Shown one piece after another: positions 6,794 through 10,127 of a stretch of 10,127 nt of DNA. The stretch's first letter is position 1, and every line of letters starts with the position of its first letter. Below the pieces are notes generated by a model. It was not told where the DNA came from. It made no database searches and was given only the letters and a program-made list of their open reading frames with translations. The stretch spans positions 1 to 10,127 of the forward strand of contig JAFLUV010000089.1 of NCBI GenBank assembly GCA_022508635.1, in the 5' to 3' direction. The stretch is from Prevotellaceae bacterium. Its GTDB lineage: Bacteria > Bacteroidota > Bacteroidia > Bacteroidales > Bacteroidaceae. A program made the translations under genes and the position numbers.

Positions 6794-7762
6794 ATGGACA
6801 AAGTAAAACCCTACGTGATTGGTGTTGACCTGGGTGGTACCAACACCGTTTTCGGTGTTGTCAATGCTCGTGGCGAAATCGTGGCAGAGAACAGCATCAA
6901 GACCCAACAGTACAAGACAGCAGAATCTTTCGTCGAGGCAGGTGTGGCTTGCCTCAAGCCATTGCTTGAACAGATTGGCGGAACCGATCAGGTACAAGGC
7001 ATGGGCATCGGTGCACCTAATGGTAACTACTACAACGGCACCATCGAATTTGCTCCCAACCTTCCCTGGGCACACGACGGTATCATTCCCTTAGCCGAAA
7101 TGTTCAGCAAGGCTACGAACATCCCTGTCAAGCTTACCAACGATGCCAATGCAGCTGCTATGGGCGAGATGGCATACGGTGCAGCACGTGGTATGAAGAA
7201 TTTCATCGTCATCACTTTAGGCACAGGTGTTGGCAGCGGCATCGTTATCAACGGACAGATTGTCTACGGCAGCGACGGTTTTGCTGGCGAATTGGGTCAC
7301 GTCATCATGGATCGCACGGAGAAGGGACGCAGCTGTGGTTGTGGCAGAACTGGTTGTTTGGAAGCCTACTGTTCTGCTACGGGCGTAGCACGTACTGCTC
7401 GCGAGATTCTTGCCAATACCAAACGACCCTCACTGCTTCGTGATAAGCCTGCAGAGGAGATCGAATCCCTTGATGTCAGCATTGCAGCAGGTAAGGGAGA
7501 CGAGGTTGCCAACGAAATTTTCCAGTTCACTGGCAAGATGCTGGGTGAAGCTTGTGCTGACTTTGCTGCCTTTGCCAGCCCTGAGGCATTCATCTTCTTC
7601 GGTGGTCTCTGTAAGGCAGGCGACTTGATTATGAAGCCTATTGAAGAGGCATATAACAAACAAGTGCTCAAGATCTTTAAGGGCAAGGCAAAGTTCCTTG
7701 TGTCTGGACTGATGAACGCTAATGCTGCTGTTCTCGGCGCAAGTGCCCTCGGCTGGGAATAA
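6794..7762 (+). CDS. ROK family sugar kinase, probable glucokinase
   Basis: This 322-residue cytoplasmic protein should phosphorylate a hexose, most likely glucose to glucose 6-phosphate, with ATP. The N-terminal phosphate-binding motif DLGGTN (12-17) is intact. The catalytic aspartate is Asp117 in TNDANAAAMGE (115-125). The second ATP motif is GTGVGSGIVI (143-152). The sugar/zinc region shows ExGH as Glu166 and His169, then the ROK zinc knuckle CGCGRTGCLE with Cys181, Cys183 and Cys188. There is no N-terminal helix-turn-helix, so it is an enzyme and not a ROK repressor. The gene stands alone on the plus strand with its own promoter and ends at a strong hairpin shared with the convergent GH97 gene. 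Fructose, N-acetylglucosamine or N-acetylmannosamine specificity cannot be excluded. Confidence 0.93.
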   Translation: MDKVKPYVIGVDLGGTNTVFGVVNARGEIVAENSIKTQQYKTAESFVEAGVACLKPLLEQIGGTDQVQGMGIGAPNGNYYNGTIEFAPNLPWAHDGIIPLAEMFSKATNIPVKLTNDANAAAMGEMAYGAARGMKNFIVITLGTGVGSGIVINGQIVYGSDGFAGELGHVIMDRTEKGRSCGCGRTGCLEAYCSATGVARTAREILANTKRPSLLRDKPAEEIESLDVSIAAGKGDEVANEIFQFTGKMLGEACADFAAFASPEAFIFFGGLCKAGDLIMKPIEEAYNKQVLKIFKGKAKFLVSGLMNANAAVLGASALGWE

Positions 7763-7835
7763 ATTTTTAAATTCCTAAGACGACGCAAACAAAAAAGAAA
7801 CAACACTTACTGATTCTCCATCCTCACGGATTCAG

Positions 7836-7882
7836 AAAAAACATTGAGCGGAAGGCCTTAGGCCTTCCGCTCAATGTTTTTT
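7836..7882. terminator. Bidirectional intrinsic terminator between ROK and GH97 genes
   Basis: A perfect inverted repeat has 22-base arms (7836-7857 and 7861-7882) around a TTA loop. The core is GC-rich (GAGCGGAAGGCC), and the outer six positions are A on the left arm and T on the right. Plus-strand transcripts of the ROK gene therefore end in a U tract at 7877-7882, and minus-strand transcripts of the GH97 gene end in a U tract at 7841-7836. It lies about 73 bases after the ROK stop and 53 bases after the GH97 stop. Confidence 0.95.
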
Positions 7883-7935
7883 CTAATGACTGATTAGGTT
7901 CTATGAGGATCCATCATCAATTACATCGATGACTT

Positions 7936-9933
7936 TTATTTTGAGAAACGTATGGCAAAGCCGCCGCCTGGTGCAAGGTGCAACTTCATAGTCGTGCCCG
8001 CACGGAAGCGGTCGCGGCTGACCTTGTAGTCGGAGCCTCGACGATGTGCGTTCACACCATCTACGAACATCCATCGTTCCCATTCGCCCTGACCCATGAA
8101 GTCGGTAGGCACTTCTATGTCGCGTGCGGTCCAGTTAGTGATTCCACCAATATACCAGTCCGTGCCGCTACGGCGTGCAGTGACGATGTATTGTCCAATC
8201 TCACCTGCCAATACCCGAGTTTCATCCCAGACAGTTGGCACTTCAGCGATGAAGTCTGTGCAAGCTCCACCGAGTTTGATATAGTTGGTCGGTGAATCAC
8301 AAAGCATACTCAGGGGAGACTCCAGAATCATGTACAATCCGAGCTGGTGACAACGGGTTCCCTGACTCATCGGCTCACTGTTGCAAGGATAGTAGTTACC
8401 TTTCGCTGCATTGATCATTGCACCCTGCGTATAGTCCATCGGACCAGATGCCTGACGTATGAAGGGGATTTGTGCATCGTAGGTTATTTGATCGTGGTCT
8501 TTGGGCAACCATTTCATTTGTTCCAGTCCGGCCACGCCTTCAAAGTTCACCACGTTCGGATAGGTCCGGTTCAATCCGGCAGGCTTGAAAGCTCCGTGGA
8601 AGTCCATCATGAGATGGTATTTGGCTCCCATCTCCGCAGCCCTGTAGAAGAAGTTTGTCATCGGCTGGTCGTCACGATCCATGAAGTCCACCTTGAAACC
8701 CTTTATACCCATCTGGCTATAGTGACTGCAAACCTTCTCCATGTCTCTGTCAAAAGCCCAGTAGCCTGCCCACAGGATAATGCCTACGTGTTTGCTGTCG
8801 GCATAGCGGACAAGCTCCTCAAGATGTATCTCCGGAACAATCTGGAACAAGTCAGCTTTCTTATTGACAGCCCATCCTTCGTCCAGTATGACGTACTCAA
8901 TGCCTCGCTCGGAAGCAAAGTCGATATAATATTTATATGTAGCATCGTTCACGCCTGTCTTGAAGTCTACGTCTCCCAGGTTCCAAGCGTTCCACCAGTC
9001 CCAAGCTACCTTACCCGGTTTCACCCATGAGTAGTCATCCACCCGGCAAGGAGCTCCCAGCAGGTAGCTCAGGTTGTTTTCAGCCAGTTCCGTATCCCGG
9101 CGGCTCACCATTGCGATGCGCCAGGGGAATGACCTCGGGCCTTCTACCTTTGCAATATAGGACTCGCCACGCTGTACTATCATTTGCAAGTTGTTGTGAC
9201 CTCCCTGTACCACCTCGGCAGGATAGGGAGCTGATATGCCGTGGAAAGCGTTACCCTCTGCGCGGAGATACAGGCCGGGATAGGTCTCCAGATGCGACTC
9301 CGTCAGACACAGCTTAACACCTTCGCCAGCATCAACGACGAGGGGCAGGAAACTGTACCGGCGGCTGTCCAACTTAGAGACAGGCAGGGTGGTATAATAG
9401 TTCTCGAAAGAATTACGGAACTGACCTTCCGGACGTTCTGCATTGAAATCCCTAACGTAGGGCACCGTACATACGTAGTCCTGCGGGAAAAGATACTCAA
9501 CTCCTTCGGTTATAACCTCAAAAGGCTTTTTCACATTGCTTACGAAGCGGTAGGCAACACCGTTGTCATAGGCACGGAACTCCACTGCATAATCTCCTTT
9601 GAACGAGAGTGTCAGCTGGTTGTATTCGTCCTGCATTTCCGTCTGGCGCGTGAACGGTGAAGGGACAACTCCCTTGACGCTCATCTGTTTCTTGCTTGCG
9701 AGCTTGGGATTGACACCCCATTCCTGCCCATTCGAAAGGCTCATGGAAAGAGCAGAAGGAGACAGCACCTTACGTCCGTCTACTTCTATTTCATACGTAA
9801 TCTTGTCACCCACTTCTACGTTAGCCTTCACTTTCCCGTCCGGCGACTCCAACGAAAAACTCTTCTGTGCTTCAGCCACACCCGTGCCGAGAAGGCATAG
9901 CGCAGCAAATAATACTTTCTTCATGGTTTTCAT
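7936..9933 (-). CDS. Glycoside hydrolase family 97 protein, probable retaining alpha-galactosidase type
   Basis: This 665-residue exported enzyme removes alpha-linked hexose from oligosaccharides or polysaccharides. Residues 1-22 (MKTMKKVLF through AEA) form a signal peptide, and the mature protein is probably periplasmic. The order is an N-terminal GH97 beta-sandwich (about 24-285), a central TIM barrel (about 290-565, with AWDWWNAWN, YVILDEGWAV and the barrel strand GFKVDFMDRDDQ) and a C-terminal beta domain ending GGGFAIRFSK. Asp416 in KVDF and Glu465 in NFEGV occupy the places of nucleophile and acid/base in the retaining B. thetaiotaomicron alpha-galactosidase BT1871, whereas inverting SusB-type enzymes lack that aspartate. 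The start could also be the ATG at 9924, which gives a three-residue shorter signal peptide. The gene lies 69 bases downstream of mnmA and is not accompanied by SusC/SusD genes here. Confidence 0.95.
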   Translation of the reverse strand: MKTMKKVLFAALCLLGTGVAEAQKSFSLESPDGKVKANVEVGDKITYEIEVDGRKVLSPSALSMSLSNGQEWGVNPKLASKKQMSVKGVVPSPFTRQTEMQDEYNQLTLSFKGDYAVEFRAYDNGVAYRFVSNVKKPFEVITEGVEYLFPQDYVCTVPYVRDFNAERPEGQFRNSFENYYTTLPVSKLDSRRYSFLPLVVDAGEGVKLCLTESHLETYPGLYLRAEGNAFHGISAPYPAEVVQGGHNNLQMIVQRGESYIAKVEGPRSFPWRIAMVSRRDTELAENNLSYLLGAPCRVDDYSWVKPGKVAWDWWNAWNLGDVDFKTGVNDATYKYYIDFASERGIEYVILDEGWAVNKKADLFQIVPEIHLEELVRYADSKHVGIILWAGYWAFDRDMEKVCSHYSQMGIKGFKVDFMDRDDQPMTNFFYRAAEMGAKYHLMMDFHGAFKPAGLNRTYPNVVNFEGVAGLEQMKWLPKDHDQITYDAQIPFIRQASGPMDYTQGAMINAAKGNYYPCNSEPMSQGTRCHQLGLYMILESPLSMLCDSPTNYIKLGGACTDFIAEVPTVWDETRVLAGEIGQYIVTARRSGTDWYIGGITNWTARDIEVPTDFMGQGEWERWMFVDGVNAHRRGSDYKVSRDRFRAGTTMKLHLAPGGGFAIRFSK

Positions 9934-10002
9934 GATGATAATAGATGTTAATAACAGTTATATAAAATAATTACTATGATATGTTTCTTTTTGTGCCATC
10001 CC

Positions 10003-10127
10003 TTACTTGTCCCTATAGATACTGATTTCGCCACTTCCATAGCAGATACCGGCATCGGCGTCGTAGATACAGCCGAATTGTCCGGGGGCAATGCCTTGTA
10101 TCGGTGCATCGGAATGGATGTGATAGC
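10003..10127 (-). CDS. mnmA: tRNA 2-thiouridine(34) synthase MnmA, C-terminal end (partial)
   Basis: The last 40 codons of a minus-strand gene enter from the right edge and end with TAA at 10003-10005. The peptide contains APIQGIAPGQFGCIYD, then ICYGSGEISI and a short basic tail. The APGQ...YD...C.GSG.I pattern is the end of the C-terminal beta-barrel of MnmA (TrmU), the enzyme that thiolates uridine 34 of Lys, Glu and Gln tRNAs using sulfur relayed from a cysteine desulfurase. The catalytic cysteines and the PP-loop domain lie outside the window, so the call rests on this short piece alone. Confidence 0.75.
   Translation of the reverse strand, partial: YHIHSDAPIQGIAPGQFGCIYDADAGICYGSGEISIYRDK

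Noticed and set aside
8347..9030. Plus-strand open frame (227 residues) opposite the GH97 gene
   Set aside because: It is an antisense shadow of the GH97 catalytic domain, with low-complexity Val/His-rich composition and no motif.
9946..9956. TGTTA-A-TAACA palindrome upstream of the GH97 start as an operator
   Set aside because: Five-base arms in very AT-rich DNA are expected by chance, it lies only 12 bases from the start codon, and no regulator is encoded nearby.
1..10127. Prophage, insertion sequence, CRISPR array, toxin-antitoxin or defence system
   Set aside because: No transposase, integrase, phage structural gene, regular spacer-repeat array or toxin-antitoxin pair is present; every sizeable gene belongs to a recognised metabolic, transport or translation family, or to DUF4924.

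Overview
The window looks like a chromosomal segment of a member of the Bacteroidales, probably Prevotellaceae. The main reasons are a GH97 glycosidase, a DUF4924 protein, a Bacteroidales-type -7 promoter box (TAnnTTTG form) in front of the ROK gene, and start codons that mostly sit behind AT-rich leaders without a Shine-Dalgarno. The family-level assignment is inference from protein style only.

Layout. Bases 1-429 hold no gene I can support; they are AT-rich with short GAACCATAG repeats and several inverted repeats. From 6647 down to 430, six genes run on the minus strand with gaps of 3 to 36 bases, so they probably form one operon. In transcription order they are a LysE-family exporter, a DUF4924 protein, release factor 3 (prfC), a TsaC/YrdC-type threonylcarbamoyl-AMP synthase, a ClC chloride channel/antiporter with two CBS domains, and a secreted endonuclease/exonuclease/phosphatase-fold hydrolase. 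A divergent intergenic region (6648-6793) then leads into a plus-strand ROK-family sugar kinase (6794-7762). A large perfect hairpin with A and T tracts on its two sides (7836-7882) ends this gene and also the convergent minus-strand GH97 alpha-glycosidase (7936-9933). The right edge carries the last 40 codons of mnmA on the minus strand (10003-10127), 69 bases upstream of the GH97 gene.

How the genes fit together. The core of the operon is translational: RF3 recycles release factors, and TsaC makes the intermediate for tRNA t6A. mnmA at the right edge adds another tRNA-modification gene. The GH97 enzyme is predicted to be exported and to release hexose from alpha-linked sugars, and the ROK kinase could phosphorylate the hexose once it is imported, although the two genes are convergent and not an operon. 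Nothing here looks like a prophage, insertion sequence, CRISPR array or defence island. This is mostly ordinary core chromosome. The points most worth a second look are the unusual ion-pathway residues of the ClC protein, the stem-rich non-coding left flank, the catalytic class of the GH97 enzyme and the placement of DUF4924 beside prfC.
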